From the NCBI RefSeq assembly GCF_021130785.1, contig NW_025778018.1:27327-91326 (forward strand): a DNA stretch of 64,000 bases, given 5' to 3'. Position numbers and translations under genes: made by a program. Every line of letters begins with the position of its first letter. The stretch's first letter is position 1. This DNA comes from Homalodisca vitripennis (taxonomy: Eukaryota > Arthropoda > Insecta > Hemiptera > Cicadellidae). Positions 62,905 through 64,000 of this stretch are shown piece by piece. The notes below the pieces were generated by a model. It was not told the origin of the DNA. It worked only from the letters and a program-made list of their open reading frames with translations, and did not search any database.

Positions 62905-64000
62905 GTATCGCACACTTTCTGTTGTGATTTAACTTTCGGGATTCCTGTAATTTATAGTAGCAAGTTTGCTACCGCGCAAACACTATTATTGTAAGACAGA
63001 AACTAACAAACTTGTTACGAGCTTAGGGCTTTGAAATTCAAGAGAATCCAAAAATAAAAAATTACCAAAAATGCAAACTGTATCACTGTGATTCTAGAAT
63101 AATTTCATCTGTACTAAGTTCATACGGAATAAGATAAACCAAACAGGTCATATGTTTACAAATAAAGTATGGAAGACTGTGCGATTAATTTTTGGTAGTG
63201 ATTCACATTTATATTACAATCTAATTTACCAAATTATTACTACTATCATGTGTAATATTAATTATATTAAGATTATTAACTCTTATCATGTAAACATATA
63301 CTAAACCAATTAATATAAGTGTGCCATTCTGAAACAACAATTTTAACCAAATTAGTTTTAATATGTTAAGTAGAACAATACATTACCTAGTGTATGTGTC
63401 GTGTGTGTATTAGTGTGAGTGGGGCGACTTCCTGCCGCATTGGCCGCATCACCCTGTAACAATCAGAAAATACAGCATGTATTAGTCTATCATGATAAAC
63501 CATATAGTTCCCGATACCAATATAATTATAGAAATATACCTTCATTAAATAAATATTTTTAATATTAAGTTAACATTCAAGGGACAAATATGTATATTAA
63601 GTTTAAAATAAGCAGATAAATTTAGTTACCTTAATATGTTGTGTAGTGAAGAATAATTGTTTCGGTTATATGTAGTTCTACACGCACGCACACTTTCACA
63701 CTTTTCCATTCAATCATCATTCATACTTTGTGTGTTTTGCAACACATGTGGAGAAGTGTTACGTGATAATGTCAGAGGTGACGTCATGACGACGCAGGAC
63801 CGAAGCTACCTGAAAATAATCAGAACAAAACTCTCGAATCACAAATATGACATCAATTAGTAGGCTGATTTATATTTAATACCTTATAAAAGTCTTGAAA
63901 TTTGACTAAAACTGTAGTTTCAGAATGGCATTAAATTTACACCTGAATTGTCCCAAATACTTACAGTACTGTGTCATCTCGCATTGAGGATATTCTAATT
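62902..64000. other. Host DNA, no gene supported
   Basis: AT-rich. A 67-bp GC-richer segment at 63387-63453 has plausible minus-strand splice borders but no recognisable product. Confidence 0.5.

Noticed and set aside
62647..62913. Frame with a long Ile-Tyr alternation
   Set aside because: It is the (TA)n microsatellite.
63387..63453. Possible minus-strand exon with GTTACAG acceptor and GTAATG donor
   Set aside because: Only 67 bp, low-complexity Thr/His product, no adjoining exon seen.

Overview
The window is AT-rich animal chromosomal DNA, almost certainly from an insect. It carries virus-derived mobile elements with a baculovirus-type BRO gene, insect-type Ty3/Gypsy and non-LTR retrotransposon remains, and long gene-free intervals with microsatellites. 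I cannot name the species.

Layout. (1) 1-22036: two head-to-tail copies of one compact virus-like element of the Polinton/Maverick-adintovirus type ('element 1'). Unit 1 is present only as its right 6.8 kb (1-6771). Unit 2 (6788-22036, 15249 bp) is complete from end to end, with about 215-bp terminal inverted repeats that begin AGTAGATATG and an exact 6-bp target duplication TATGTG. Unit 2 gene order: OB-like small protein (-), protein-primed PolB with N-terminal zinc finger, Cys-rich zinc protein, BRO (-), minor capsid/penton (-), packaging ATPase, virion protein fused to a parvovirus-type PLA2, amphipathic core-like protein, adenain-type protease, coiled-coil fibre-like protein, zinc ribbon, 132-aa protein, membrane peptide, major capsid protein, a 1.3-kb structured non-coding region, 81-aa protein (-), and a VLTF3-like late transcription factor. 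I find no integrase. Nearly every gene starts in a T-A/T-rich TAAATGG context, like poxvirus late promoters. (2) 22037-37753: host DNA with a (TG)n tract, a decayed LINE fragment and a degenerate Ty3/Gypsy element (29741-34454, minus strand). (3) 37754-58078: a conventional Maverick/Polinton ('element 2', 37760-58072, 20313 bp, TSD CATACA, about 740-bp TIRs starting AGTAGAGAG). Its left arm (+) holds a poly-Q protein, a dUTPase exon and PolB. Its right arm (-) holds capsid, penton, adenain, PLA2, fibre, virion protein, ATPase, chromodomain integrase and small genes. PolB is split by a nested 3458-bp hAT-like transposon (41163-44620, TSD CTCTTCAT). (4) 58079-64000: host DNA without a supported gene.

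How the parts fit. Both viral elements encode a full virion set (major and minor capsid, ATPase, protease, PLA2) plus protein-primed replication. Element 1 looks like a cytoplasmic-virus-style expression system, with start-proximal late promoters, a VLTF3-like factor and no introns in view. Element 2 looks nuclear, with splice sites and TIRs packed with nuclear-receptor binding motifs. Both start with AGTAGA and make 6-bp duplications, but only element 2 visibly encodes an integrase, so mobilisation of element 1 in trans is a testable idea. Both elements carry inactivating mutations, so these are resident endogenous copies.
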